Positions 46,949 through 55,780 are shown, counted from the stretch's first letter. The stretch: 64,000 nt of DNA from Phytomonospora sp040655735 (GCF_040655735.1 NZ_JBFAKK010000001.1:124001-188000), one strand, 5' to 3'. Program-made: numbers and translations. Notes: generated by a model not told the origin, from the sequence alone.

Positions 46949-49813
46949 TTGTCGTACCACCAGGAGATCTCCTCCGGCACCGGCGGTCTCCCGCCGCGTG
47001 CCCACCTCACCTCCGACGCACCGGTCCTCGACCTCTCGGGAACCTGGCGGTTCCGGCTGTCGGGGACCGCCGCCGCGCCCGAGGACTTCGCCGAACCCGC
47101 CTTCGACGACTCCGCCTGGGAAGCGCTGCCGGTGCCGTCCCACTGGCCGCTGCACGGGCACGGCGCCCCGATTTACACCAACACGCGCTTCCCGATCCCC
47201 GTCGACCCTCCCCACGTCCCCACCGACAACCCCACCGGTGACCATCGTCGCTCCTTCGACCTGCCGGCCGACTGGCCCGGCGGCCCGGCCGTGCTGCGCT
47301 TCGAGGGCATCGAGTCCTGCGGCCGGATCTGGCTCAACGGCACCGAACTCGGCATCACCTTCGGCAGCCGCCTGCCGGTCGAATTCCCCGTCGGCGAACT
47401 CCTCCGCGAGAGCGGCAACGTCCTCGCCGTGCGCGTCCACCAGTGGTCGGCGGCGACCTACGTCGAAGACCAGGACATGTGGTGGCTGCCGGGGATCTTC
47501 CGCGAGGTGACCCTGCGCTCGCGCCCCACCGGGGGACTCGACGACGTCCGGGTCCGCGCGGACTTCGACCACGCCACGGGTCTGGGCACGCTGCTCGTCG
47601 AGACGGACGTGCCGGCCACCGTCGACTGCCCCGAGCTCGGGCTGGCCGGCGCGCCGACCGGCGAACCGGTGACCGTTTCGGTCGAGCCGTGGACGGCGGA
47701 GACGCCGCGTCTCTACCAGGTCGCCGTGTCCACCGCGAGCGAGCGCGTCGAGCTCAAGGCCGGGTTCCGGACGGTCGCGATCACCGGCGGCGTCCTGACC
47801 GTCAACGGCCGCCGGATCCTGCTGCGCGGAGTGAACCGGCACGAGTTCGACCCCGACCGGGGCCGCGCGCTCACCGAGGAGACGATGCGCCTCGACCTCG
47901 ACCTGATGAAGCGGCACAACGTCAACGCCGTCCGTACCAGCCACTACCCGCCGCACCCGCGCTTCCTGGAACTCTGCGACGAGTACGGGTTCTGGGTCGT
48001 CGACGAGTGCGACTTCGAGACGCACGGCTTCGAGGAGAACGGCTGGCGACGCAATCCCACCGACGACCCCGCCTGGCGCGAACCGCTCGTCGACCGTGCC
48101 CGGCGCATGGTCGCCCGCGACCGCAACCACCCGTCGGTGATCATGTGGAGCCTCGGCAACGAGTGCGGCGTCGGCGACAACATCGGTCACATGGCCGAGG
48201 CCGTCCGGGCCCTCGACGGGTCCCGGCCGCTGCACTACGAAGGCGACCGGACGAGCCGCCACACCGACGTCTACAGCCGCATGTACGCCGACCACGCCGA
48301 GGTCGAGCGGATCGGCCTGGGCACCGAGGACCGGCTGGACGATCCGGGGCTGGACGCCCGCCGGCGGGCGATGCCGTTCATCCTCTGCGAGTACGGGCAC
48401 GCCATGGGCAACGGGCCCGGCGGCCTGTCGGAGTACCAGCGGCTCTTCGAGCGCTTCGAGCGCTGCCAGGGCGGCTTCATCTGGGAGTGGATCGATCACG
48501 GCATCCGCACCCGCACCGCCGACGGCCGCGAGTTCTTCGGCTACGGCGGTGACTTCGGCGAGGAGCTGCACGACGGGAACTTCGTCTGCGACGGGCTGCT
48601 GTTCCCCGACCGGACGCCCTCGCCGGGCCTGGTCGAGTACAAGAAGGTCATCGAGCCGGTCCGGATCACCGACGGTGGCGGGGGATCGGTGCTGGTCGCC
48701 AACGGCCACGACTTCGCCGACCTGTCCCACCTGGCCTTCGTCTGGACGCACGAGGTCGACGGCGAGGAGATCGCATCGGGGACCTTGACCTGTCCCACCG
48801 TCGCGGCGGGCGAGCGGGTCGGCTTGCCGATGCCCGTGGTGGCCGCCCCCGCCACGGGCGAGGCGTGGTGGACCGTTCGTGCGGTCCTAGCCAAGGACAC
48901 CGAGTGGGCGCCCGCCGGCCACGAGGTCGCGTGGGGGCAGTGGCCGGCCCGCCCGGCCGTGCGCGCGTCCCCTGCCGTCGTGGCCACAGCAGTCGAGCCG
49001 GCCACCGGCGGGCACCGGCTCGGTACCGCCGCCTTCGGAGAGAACGGCGACCTCACCGCGTTCGCGGGCCTCGCTGTGGTGCCGCCCAGGCTCGACCTGT
49101 GGCGAGCGCCCACCGACAATGACGACGACGGGTGGGGCATCCGGCTGGCGAAACGCTGGCGGCACAACGGACTGCATCGCGTCGGCCACCGGCTCGTCGG
49201 CGTCGACGCCGAGTCCTCCGCCCTGGTCGTGCGCACCCGCGTCGCGCCTGCCGCCGTCGACTTCGGTCTGCTCACCACCTATCGGTGGAGCGCCGAGGGC
49301 GACCGGCTCCGTCTCGACGTGACGGTCGATCCCGACGGGGACTGGCCGGTTCCGCTGCCGCGTCTGGGAATCAGGCTCGGCCTGCCCGGCGCGCTCACCG
49401 CCGTCGAATGGTTCGGCGGCGGTCCCGGTGAGGCATACGCCGACAGCCGCGCCGCCGCCCGGGTCGCACGGCACACCGCCACGATCGACGAGCTCCAGAC
49501 CCCGTACGTCTACCCGCAGGAGAACGGGGCGCGCATCGACGTGCGGCACCTCATCCTGCGCGACGGCGACGGGCGAGGGCTGCGCGTCGACGGTGATCCC
49601 GCGTTCATGTTCAGCGCCCGCCGCTGGACCTCCGAGGAACTGGCCGCGGCCCGCCACCCCACCGACCTGGTGCCCGGCGAGCACGTGTGGCTCAACCTCG
49701 ACCACGCCCAGCAGGGTCTCGGCAGCAACTCCTGCGGCCCGGCCGTGCTGCCGCGGCACGTCCTCGAAGCCGGTCCGGCCGCGTTCGGTCTGGTCTTCTC
49801 ACCGGTCGGCTGA
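46949..49813 (+). CDS. GH2 beta-galactosidase (LacZ type)
   Basis: 954 aa, no signal peptide, so intracellular. Domains in LacZ order: sugar-binding jelly roll about 25-215 (VPSHWPLHGHGAPIYTN), Ig-like, TIM barrel about 280-590, and a C-terminal Bgal_small_N domain (GLGSNSCGP ending). Acid/base Glu405 in SLGNECGVG and nucleophile Glu481 in LCEYGHAMGN match LacZ Glu461 and Glu537. Start is TTG 46949, chosen because AAAGGAGC lies 8 nt upstream and the frame before it is noise. It ends the CUT1 operon 27 bp after the ROK gene and would hydrolyse imported galactosides. A strong terminator follows. Confidence 0.94.
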   Translation: MSYHQEISSGTGGLPPRAHLTSDAPVLDLSGTWRFRLSGTAAAPEDFAEPAFDDSAWEALPVPSHWPLHGHGAPIYTNTRFPIPVDPPHVPTDNPTGDHRRSFDLPADWPGGPAVLRFEGIESCGRIWLNGTELGITFGSRLPVEFPVGELLRESGNVLAVRVHQWSAATYVEDQDMWWLPGIFREVTLRSRPTGGLDDVRVRADFDHATGLGTLLVETDVPATVDCPELGLAGAPTGEPVTVSVEPWTAETPRLYQVAVSTASERVELKAGFRTVAITGGVLTVNGRRILLRGVNRHEFDPDRGRALTEETMRLDLDLMKRHNVNAVRTSHYPPHPRFLELCDEYGFWVVDECDFETHGFEENGWRRNPTDDPAWREPLVDRARRMVARDRNHPSVIMWSLGNECGVGDNIGHMAEAVRALDGSRPLHYEGDRTSRHTDVYSRMYADHAEVERIGLGTEDRLDDPGLDARRRAMPFILCEYGHAMGNGPGGLSEYQRLFERFERCQGGFIWEWIDHGIRTRTADGREFFGYGGDFGEELHDGNFVCDGLLFPDRTPSPGLVEYKKVIEPVRITDGGGGSVLVANGHDFADLSHLAFVWTHEVDGEEIASGTLTCPTVAAGERVGLPMPVVAAPATGEAWWTVRAVLAKDTEWAPAGHEVAWGQWPARPAVRASPAVVATAVEPATGGHRLGTAAFGENGDLTAFAGLAVVPPRLDLWRAPTDNDDDGWGIRLAKRWRHNGLHRVGHRLVGVDAESSALVVRTRVAPAAVDFGLLTTYRWSAEGDRLRLDVTVDPDGDWPVPLPRLGIRLGLPGALTAVEWFGGGPGEAYADSRAAARVARHTATIDELQTPYVYPQENGARIDVRHLILRDGDGRGLRVDGDPAFMFSARRWTSEELAAARHPTDLVPGEHVWLNLDHAQQGLGSNSCGPAVLPRHVLEAGPAAFGLVFSPVG

Positions 49814-49818
49814 GCGAG

Positions 49819-49854
49819 GCGGGTCCGGGGCGCGGCGCCGCGCCCCGGACCCGC
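49819..49854. terminator. Perfect 36-bp palindrome, bidirectional terminator
   Basis: Arms GCGGGTCCGGGGCGCGGC (49819-49836) and its exact complement (49837-49854), no mismatch, between stops of converging genes at 49813 and 49855. Confidence 0.82.
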
Positions 49855-50385
49855 TCATTCGCCGTGGTACCAGCCGGTCGGGTAGTGGGTCGACTGGACC
49901 CGCGCCCAGACTGAGGGGTCGCAGCGGCCCCGGCGCCTGTCGAGGCCGCCGTCGTCGACGGTGTAGACCTCGTTCAGGTAGAGGTAGCTGTTGCGGTCGC
50001 GCCTGCGGTCCCAGCCGCGGGTGTTGAGGATCTCCAGGTACCGGTTGTCGCCGGACTTGTCCTGGCCGGTGCTCTTGAGGACCTCGATCTGGTTCCAGTA
50101 GGTGCGGATCACCAGCGCCGGGCGCCATTTCCCGTCGCCGGGCATGTCGTGGTGGGGGACCCAGACCTGCCAGATGTCGCCCGGCGCCGGTCGTTTGCGC
50201 CAGGAGGAGTCCGGTGGCGCGTTCCCGAACGAGGCCGCCCAGCGCTGCCGTTCCCGGTCCCGCTCGGCCTGTTTGCGGGAGTTGAGGTTGACCAGCGTGA
50301 CGATGACGCCGACGACCGCGATGACCAGCAGACAGCAGAAGCCGAGGAGGAATAAGCCGCCGGCGTCGGAGGTACCTGTGTCCAT
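49855..50385 (-). CDS. Membrane-anchored PemK/MazF-fold protein
   Basis: 176 aa. One N-terminal membrane helix (about 11-34, FLLGFCCLLVIAVVGVIVTLV), a charged linker (SRKQAERDRERQRW), then a PemK/MazF-like domain from about 65: PGDIWQVWVP, GKWRPALVIRTYWNQIEVLKSTGQDKS and the end LDRRRGRCDPSVWARV. These match an actinobacterial branch of MazF-type proteins (PGxIW, RPxLV, KxTSxxK-like). MazF toxins cut RNA in the cytoplasm; here the domain is tied to the membrane. No antitoxin-like gene is adjacent, so a toxin role is uncertain; the fold also occurs in non-toxin regulators. Confidence 0.7.
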   Translation of the reverse strand: MDTGTSDAGGLFLLGFCCLLVIAVVGVIVTLVNLNSRKQAERDRERQRWAASFGNAPPDSSWRKRPAPGDIWQVWVPHHDMPGDGKWRPALVIRTYWNQIEVLKSTGQDKSGDNRYLEILNTRGWDRRRDRNSYLYLNEVYTVDDGGLDRRRGRCDPSVWARVQSTHYPTGWYHGE

Positions 50386-50600
50386 CGTCGGATTATGCCC
50401 TTGGCGTGCGAAGCCGTACCGAGCGCCGGTGCCGGCGAGTCCGACGAGCCGGCCGGCGCATCACGTCCACCTCACTGGGAGACGCCCGAGATCACCGCGC
50501 TGATCGCCGCGACCGCCGACCACGCCGTGGGCGAGTTCGACCGGTGGGAAGGTCGACGACTCGGCCGCCGACACCACCGCCCAGTGGAGCACCGGTCATA

Positions 50601-50632
50601 TAACGGAACCGTTAGAACAACCGCTTTACTAT
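50601..50632 (+). promoter_or_regulatory. Palindrome and promoter of the third ROK gene
   Basis: TAACGG AA CCGTTA-type palindrome TAACGGAACCGTTA (50601-50614) sits at the -35 position of a TACTAT -10 box (50627-50632), 28 bp before the ROK start. This arrangement suits autorepression. The rest of 50386-50600 shows no gene I can support. Confidence 0.55.
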
Positions 50633-50659
50633 CCTCGCGGCCGATCATAGGCTCCCTTG

Positions 50660-51907
50660 GTGAAACGAACCTCCCGCGACATCAGGCTCGCCAACACCTT
50701 CGAGATCCTCCAGCACATCGCCGCGTCCTCGCCGGTCTCCCGGCAGGTCCTGGCGGGCGAGACGGGTCTGAGCGTGGCCACCGTCTCCACGTTGGTCGGT
50801 GAGCTCGTCGCGCTCGGCGTCGTGCGGGAGGTCGGCTTCGAGGAGTCCGGCGGCGGGCGCCCGCGAGGACTGGTGGCCGTCGACTCCGGGGGCGGCGCCC
50901 TCGTGGGCGTCGACATCGCCGAGACCTATGTGCACGTCGAGGTCTACGACCTCGGCCTGCAGGTGCTGGCGACCGCAGAGGAGGAGCTTCGCGCTGACGA
51001 GAACACCCCCGCGCAGGTCATCGCGCACATCGTTTCCACGATCACCGGCGCCGCCGGGTCCGGCGGACCGCGACTGCTCGGCGTCGGCGTCAGTGTTCCC
51101 GGCCAGGTCGACCGCGAGGGCGGCGTCTCGGTCTTCGCCCCCAACTTCAACTGGCACGACATCCCGCTGCGCGAGGAGCTGGCCACCGCGCTGCGCGCCG
51201 AGGGCGTCGACCTGCCGATCTACCTCGACAACCCGCTCAAGGCCGCCACGGTCGCCGAACTGTGGTTCGGTGCGGGCCGCAAGCGCCGCGACGTGGCGGT
51301 CGTCAACCTCGGCACCGGCGTGGGCGCGGGTCTCGCCCTCGGCGGAGAGCTCCACAGGGGAGTGACCAACAGCGCCGGCGAATGGGGCCACACCACCCTC
51401 GTCCTCGACGGCAGGCTCTGCCGCTGCGGCGCCCATGGTTGCGTCGAGGCCTACATCGGAGCGCCCGGCATCATGCGGCAGCTGCGCGAGACGGGCCCGG
51501 ACTCGCTCCTTCTGGCCGGCGACGACCAGACCGCGACCATCGAGGCGATCGCCGCCGCGCACGCCGACGGCGACCCGGTGGCGATCGCGGTCGTCGCCGA
51601 GACCGGCCGCTACCTCGCCGCCGCCCTCGCCGGGCTGGTCAACCTCATCAACCCCGAGGTCATCGTCCTCGGCGGCTGGGTCACCGACCGCATCGGCGAG
51701 GCGCTGCTCGCCGAGTGCCGCGCCGCGCTGCCCCGCTACGCGCTGCGCCTGCCGCTGGAGCACGTCGAGATCGCCGTCGGCAAGCTCGCGCTGAACACGG
51801 TGAGCCTCGGCGCGGCGACCTTCGCGCTGGAGGGCTTCCTCGGCGCGGTCGGCACGACCAGCGCGCCGGTCAAGGCCCGCACGGCCCGGCCGGCGCGCCG
51901 GGACTGA
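50660..51907 (+). CDS. ROK-family transcriptional regulator
   Basis: 415 aa from GTG 50660 (a TTG directly before it, 50657, is the alternative; AGG lies 8 nt before the GTG). Winged HTH about 18-65 (SSPVSRQVLAGETGLSVATVSTLVGELVALGVV). ROK features: GVDIAETYVHVEV, DNPLKAATVAELWFG, NLGTGVGAGLALGG, and zinc motif GEWGHTT...CRCGAHGCVEAY. Close paralogue of the regulator at 45687. It converges on the GH43 gene, which together with itself is its likely target. Confidence 0.92.
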   Translation: MKRTSRDIRLANTFEILQHIAASSPVSRQVLAGETGLSVATVSTLVGELVALGVVREVGFEESGGGRPRGLVAVDSGGGALVGVDIAETYVHVEVYDLGLQVLATAEEELRADENTPAQVIAHIVSTITGAAGSGGPRLLGVGVSVPGQVDREGGVSVFAPNFNWHDIPLREELATALRAEGVDLPIYLDNPLKAATVAELWFGAGRKRRDVAVVNLGTGVGAGLALGGELHRGVTNSAGEWGHTTLVLDGRLCRCGAHGCVEAYIGAPGIMRQLRETGPDSLLLAGDDQTATIEAIAAAHADGDPVAIAVVAETGRYLAAALAGLVNLINPEVIVLGGWVTDRIGEALLAECRAALPRYALRLPLEHVEIAVGKLALNTVSLGAATFALEGFLGAVGTTSAPVKARTARPARRD

Positions 51908-51933
51908 GCGGGCCACGCAGGCCGGGCGCCTGG

Positions 51934-53376
51934 TCACAGGGACGCGCGGGTGAACTGCTGGTTGGCCGAACCGTTGCACGGGTACTGCTTGAACTGCGCG
52001 TTCTCGGCCGTCGATGAGTTCGGCAGGTCGACGCACTTGCCGGAATGCCGCGCCACCAGTGAGATGTAGCCGCCCGAGGCGCGCAGCGTGAACTGCTGGT
52101 TGTGCCCGCTGCCGCAGGAGTACTGGAGCACCCCCGCGCCGTCGGCGGTGCTCGCCCCGTTCACGTCGAGGCATTTGGCGGAGTTGCGGGCGACGATCTG
52201 CACGTACCCGCCGCTGACGGTCTGGATCCGCCACTGCTGGTTGGTGCCGCCGTTGCAGCCGTACTGGACGACGGGCGCGCTGTCGGCCGAGGACTGGTTG
52301 GAGACGTCGAGGCACTTGCCCGAGTGCCGCGCCGTGAGCCGGTCGTGGCCCGAACCGGTCGCGGTGAGCGCGCCCGTCGCGGTGTCGACGGTGATCTCGC
52401 GGGCGTTGCCCAGGGTCATGCTCGTCGAGCCGGGGAAGCCGATCGGCAGCCACACGTAGCGGGAGTCGTTGACCGGGCCGCCCCAGGCACCGGCCCAGCG
52501 GTCGCCGAGGTAGAGGTAGGACGTCGTCTGGGAGCCCTGGACGGGGAGGACGTAGGTCGGCTGGGAGCCGTGGGTGAGCGGGTCGCCGACGTTCTGCCAG
52601 CCGCTCCAGGCGCCGGTGATGCTGGTGGCGGTGGCGTACTTCGCCTGGTTGGGCGACCAGCCGGTGGCGCCGGAGGTGAGCATGAAGTACACGCCGTTGC
52701 GCTTGAACAGGGCCGGCGCCTCGCGATGGTCGCCGTCCCAGGCCCGGACCAGCGCGGCGACGCCGGTGTAGTCGGCGGTGAGCCGGTAGACGTGCAGGTC
52801 GTAGTTCTCGTCGGCGGCCGAGACCATGTACCCGGCGCCGTCGGTGTCCACATAGGCCGTGATGTCGCGGGACATGTGGCCGAGGGGCCGGAAGCTGCCC
52901 CGGTAGGAGTAGGCGCCGTCCACCGTGGACGACACGGCGACCGCCGCGCGGGCCTCGCCGTAGTCGCGCCCGTTCTCCTTGTGCATCCACATCACGAACT
53001 GGCCGGTGCTCGCGTTGTAGATCACCTTGGGCCGCTCGATGTTGGCGACCTGGAGTTCGGCGTGACTGGCCTGCGTGAGGACGTGGCCGCGGAACTGCCA
53101 GGACCTCAGGTCGGTCGAGCGGTAGGCCGACACGTAGCGGAAGGTCCCGTCGGCGTTGCGGTTCTCGCCGAAGAGGTAGAAGTAGGAGCCGACCTTGAGG
53201 ACTCCGCCGCCGTGGGCGTGGAGGAGCGCGCCGGAGGTGTCGGTGAACTGGGTGCCGACGGGAATGGTGACGGGCGCGGCGGCCGCGGGCGTCGAGGGGA
53301 GTAAGGAGGCGGCCAGCGCCGCCACGCATACCAGGGCCGTGCGCAGCGCCCTGGGGATCTTCGCTGCGGGTTTCAT
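51934..53376 (-). CDS. Secreted GH43 (subfamily 24-like) galactanase with CBM13 lectin tail
   Basis: 480 aa. Signal peptide to about residue 32 (STPAAAAP). Five-bladed GH43 domain 38-335: LHAHGGGVLKVGSYFYLFGE, STDLRSW, ERPKVIYNASTGQFVMWMH, SRDITAYVDTDGAGY, AWDGDHREAPALFKRNGVYFMLTSG and YLYLGDRW. The HAHGGG and ERPKVIYN forms are those of subfamily 24, which includes exo-beta-1,3-galactanases. The C-terminus (about 345-480) has three ricin-type beta-trefoil repeats with CLDV...QW/QF motifs (NQQW, NQQF, NQQF), a CBM13. It would act on type II arabinogalactan outside the cell. GTTTGTAAAC (53405-53414) lies upstream. Confidence 0.88.
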   Translation of the reverse strand: MKPAAKIPRALRTALVCVAALAASLLPSTPAAAAPVTIPVGTQFTDTSGALLHAHGGGVLKVGSYFYLFGENRNADGTFRYVSAYRSTDLRSWQFRGHVLTQASHAELQVANIERPKVIYNASTGQFVMWMHKENGRDYGEARAAVAVSSTVDGAYSYRGSFRPLGHMSRDITAYVDTDGAGYMVSAADENYDLHVYRLTADYTGVAALVRAWDGDHREAPALFKRNGVYFMLTSGATGWSPNQAKYATATSITGAWSGWQNVGDPLTHGSQPTYVLPVQGSQTTSYLYLGDRWAGAWGGPVNDSRYVWLPIGFPGSTSMTLGNAREITVDTATGALTATGSGHDRLTARHSGKCLDVSNQSSADSAPVVQYGCNGGTNQQWRIQTVSGGYVQIVARNSAKCLDVNGASTADGAGVLQYSCGSGHNQQFTLRASGGYISLVARHSGKCVDLPNSSTAENAQFKQYPCNGSANQQFTRASL

Positions 53377-53404
53377 GCCGGTGAAGCTATCGTTTCCGGG
53401 CGGG

Positions 53405-53414
53405 GTTTGTAAAC
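53405..53414. promoter_or_regulatory. Short AT-rich palindrome upstream of the GH43 gene
   Basis: GTTT GT AAAC, followed at 53416-53430 by CCTTCGTAAAACGAT, in an otherwise GC-rich gap 29 bp before the GH43 start. Possible site of the neighbouring ROK regulator. The rest of 53430-53610 shows no supported gene. Confidence 0.35.
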
Positions 53415-53612
53415 GCCTTCGTAAAACGATCAAAAAATGTCGGGGAGCGCCAGGTTTGGACCTTGACGCTGAGGTCGCGGTCGCAGGGCGGCGGGGACCG
53501 CTGCTTGGCCTACGCCTCGGCGAAGGCCGCGATCGACGTGAACGCCGGGCCACCCTAGCCGGTCGGACGCCTCGCGAAAAGGCTGCCGGCGCCGGAGTGA
53601 CCATCCGCCACG

Positions 53613-53647
53613 CGCACGGGCACCCGGGTTCGCCGGGTGCCCGTGCG
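53613..53647 (-). terminator. Hairpin after the 53662-54285 gene
   Basis: Perfect 15-bp arms (CGCACGGGCACCCGG 53613-53627, complement 53633-53647) with a GTTCG loop, 14 bp downstream of the minus-strand stop. Confidence 0.8.
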
Positions 53648-53661
53648 ATCCCGCCCCGGGA

Positions 53662-54285
53662 TCAGTGGCCGCCGAGTTCCGGCAGGGCCGCGAACGACGG
53701 CTCCACCACCGCGCTGCGCGCCGCGTGCGTCGCCCAGCGGCGTGCGCGCGACAGCGGGTGGTCGGGGAACTGGGCGTCCCAGCCCGGTTCGTCGCCGCGG
53801 TGGAAGGGCAGCTTCGTGCGCAGCTCGGGGTCGTAGGGGTGCGGCCGGGTCCAGTCGGCGGGGGTCCCCAGGCGCATGAACAGCATGGACTCGCGGACGC
53901 CGGTCGTGCCGCGCTCGGGGGCCTGGTAGATCAGCTGCGCGTAGGCCGGCGACTTGGTCAGCGTGAAGATCGCCAGGAAGACCTGCCCATGGGCGGCGTT
54001 CGGCATCGGCACCTTCACGAGCTGATACACCGCCCGGGCACCGCCGAACGGGACCAGGTCCGCCTCGATGAGGCAGCCGGCGTCGGCGAACATGCGCGCG
54101 AAGCCCTTGCGGAGGGCGGCGAGGCCGGACATCCACGACGCGTCGAAGGGCGGGCCGTCGTTGACCTGGAGGCTGACGGCGTCGCCGGAGGCGGAGTCGA
54201 CCCAGGTCCGCCCGTTCTCGTGCGGCCGGAGGCCGCTGGTGTCGAAGACGATGGGCATCGCCGGGCGGTGCTGCTGGGCGGGCAT
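53662..54285 (-). CDS. Uncharacterised cytosolic protein
   Basis: 207 aa, not recognised. It opens MPAQQHRPAMPIVFDTSGLRPHENGRTWVDS and contains two alpha/beta segments, SLQVNDGPPFDASWMSGLAALRKGFARM and QVFLAIFTLTKSPAYAQLIYQAPERGTTGVRES, then a Pro/Arg-rich tail including RPHPYDPELRTKLPFHRGDEPGWDAQFPDHPLSRARRW. No signal peptide or membrane helix. GGAGGT 3 nt before ATG 54285 fixes the start. It diverges from the FHA gene. Confidence 0.7.
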   Translation of the reverse strand: MPAQQHRPAMPIVFDTSGLRPHENGRTWVDSASGDAVSLQVNDGPPFDASWMSGLAALRKGFARMFADAGCLIEADLVPFGGARAVYQLVKVPMPNAAHGQVFLAIFTLTKSPAYAQLIYQAPERGTTGVRESMLFMRLGTPADWTRPHPYDPELRTKLPFHRGDEPGWDAQFPDHPLSRARRWATHAARSAVVEPSFAALPELGGH

Positions 54286-54455
54286 GGGACCTCCAAAAAG
54301 GGGAGAGGGGATCAGGTGGAACTCCGCCCTCACGCGCATCCGCCTCCCCTCGACCGTGAACCGTGCCGTCAGGCTAGGAGCGCGCGAGGGGGAGGGGTCC
54401 CGGCCTGCTCTCGATAGCCTTGAGCTCGTCCGCGTCGAGGAAGAAGGGCGAGAAC

Positions 54456-55244
54456 GTGGTGAAGGACTTCCTGCCGCAGGTGCTGTCGCCGTCCACCCGC
54501 AGGCTCGCCGACGGGGTCCCGTCGGCCCCGCCGGGCACGATCTTCGCGCTCGCCGACGCCGGCGGGTACGCCGTGCCGCTGCGGAAGTTCACGCTGCACT
54601 TCGGTCGCGGACGCGATGACGTACATGTGCCGATCGGTGTCAACGACCCCTCCGTGAGCCGTCTGCACGGGGTGCTCAGCTGCGACGGGAGCGAGTGGTG
54701 GATCCGCAACACGGGCCGGCTGCCGATCGAGATCCCGGGCGCGCCGATGCTGCTGTCGGGCCACGAGGCGCTGATCAGCCCGGGGTACACGCCGATGCTG
54801 ATCGCCTCGCGGCGCAGGCCCTCGCACCTGCTGGAGATCCACGTGGTCGGCTCGGGACCCACCGATTCCAGCGAGGACCCGCACGTCGAGACCCGCCCGC
54901 CCGACGTGTACGACCTGAGCCTGGTCGAGCGCATGGTGGTGACCGCTCTGGCGCAGCGCTACCTCCGGCAGGAGCCGCATCCGCAGCCGGTGTCGTGGCG
55001 CCAGGTCGCCGACGACCTCAACCGGCTTCCCGACGGGCGGACGTGGACCCCGAAGTCGGCCGAGCACAAGGTCGGCGGAGTCCGCGAGCGGCTGGCCTCC
55101 GGCCGTGACCCGATCCCCGGGATCCTGCGCGAGGAGGTCGGCGAACCGGTCGGCAACGTCCTCAACCACAACCTGATCCAGGCGCTGCTGCGCACCGCGA
55201 CGCTGATCCCGGAGGACCTGGCGCTGCTCGGCGACGAGATCTAG
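54456..55244 (+). CDS. FHA-domain protein
   Basis: 262 aa from GTG 54456 (GAGGAAGAAGGG upstream; the adjacent GTG 54459 is possible). FHA fold about 28-130 with the phosphothreonine-binding landmarks FGRG (49-52), SRLHG (68-72) and WWIRNTGRLPI. The C-terminal half (about 155-262) begins LSLVERMVVTALAQRYLRQEP and looks like a helical HTH-type domain (WRQVADDLNRLPDGRTWTPKSAEHKVGGVRERL). It probably reads Ser/Thr-kinase phosphorylation; no kinase is adjacent. Its last 4 bp overlap the converging membrane gene. Confidence 0.82.
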   Translation: MVKDFLPQVLSPSTRRLADGVPSAPPGTIFALADAGGYAVPLRKFTLHFGRGRDDVHVPIGVNDPSVSRLHGVLSCDGSEWWIRNTGRLPIEIPGAPMLLSGHEALISPGYTPMLIASRRRPSHLLEIHVVGSGPTDSSEDPHVETRPPDVYDLSLVERMVVTALAQRYLRQEPHPQPVSWRQVADDLNRLPDGRTWTPKSAEHKVGGVRERLASGRDPIPGILREEVGEPVGNVLNHNLIQALLRTATLIPEDLALLGDEI

Positions 55245-55573
55245 CCGCCCAAAGCGCTTCCGACGGGGCTCGCGCACGCCGCCAGCGAGATCACCGTGGC
55301 CACGGCGAAGCCCGCGGCGGCGAAGGGGAAGCGGCCGCGCAGTGCGATGCCCAGGCCTGAAGCGGAACCGCCGACGGCGACCACGGCGGCCGATACGGCG
55401 AGCACTTCGATCTCCCGGTGCATCCCGCCGGTCTGGAGGGCGTTGACGAACACCGCGACGTAGACCAGACCGAGAAGCAGCAGCGACCCCAGCCAGGCCG
55501 GAGTGAAGATCCGCAGCGTTCGCGCGGCGCGCTCGCGACGGTCGTCGACGGCGCCGTCGGGGGGCGGCTCCAT
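55241..55573 (-). CDS. Small three-helix membrane protein
   Basis: 110 aa. Short acidic cytoplasmic N-terminus, then hydrophobic stretches at about 27-46 (WLGSLLLLGLVYVAVFVNAL), 55-76 and 82-104. AGAGGAGCC precedes ATG 55573; a longer form from 55672 has a non-protein-like extension. No family recognised. Its last 4 bp overlap the FHA gene, which it converges on. Confidence 0.65.
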   Translation of the reverse strand: MEPPPDGAVDDRRERAARTLRIFTPAWLGSLLLLGLVYVAVFVNALQTGGMHREIEVLAVSAAVVAVGGSASGLGIALRGRFPFAAAGFAVATVISLAACASPVGSALGG

Positions 55574-55654
55574 GGCGGCTCCTCTCTCCGGGGCCGCAAG
55601 CATGCCAGGCGTCCGCCCGTGGCGCCGGCGGCCGGCCCGACTGAAGTCGCTTTC

Positions 55655-55719
55655 GTTGGGTCGATCAACCAACTAAAGACGCGAAAACCTTGACAGGTCG
55701 GCGACCGCGTCCCTAGCGT
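55655..55719 (+). promoter_or_regulatory. Promoter and operator of the second CUT1 operon
   Basis: TTGACA (55690-55695), 18-nt spacer, TAGCGT (55714-55719), 62 bp before the binding-protein start. Upstream is a 19-bp imperfect palindrome with perfect GTTGG/CCAAC ends (55655-55673). GCGAAAACC touches the -35 box and shares CGAAAAC with the operator of the first CUT1 operon. Confidence 0.6.
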
Positions 55720-55780
55720 CAGAACGACCGTGCGCCTGAATCGTTTCATCCCGCCGGGACGACGACCGAGGAGACCGAAC

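Noticed and set aside
50395..50640. Open frame with WETPEITALIAATADHAVGEFDRW upstream of the third ROK gene
   Set aside because: No start signal, runs into the ROK operator, no recognised family; may be a relic but cannot be supported.
53480..53570. Plus-strand LAYASAKAAIDVNAG segment resembling the YxxxK site of short-chain dehydrogenases
   Set aside because: Too short, no cofactor-binding motif in any frame nearby; probably chance.
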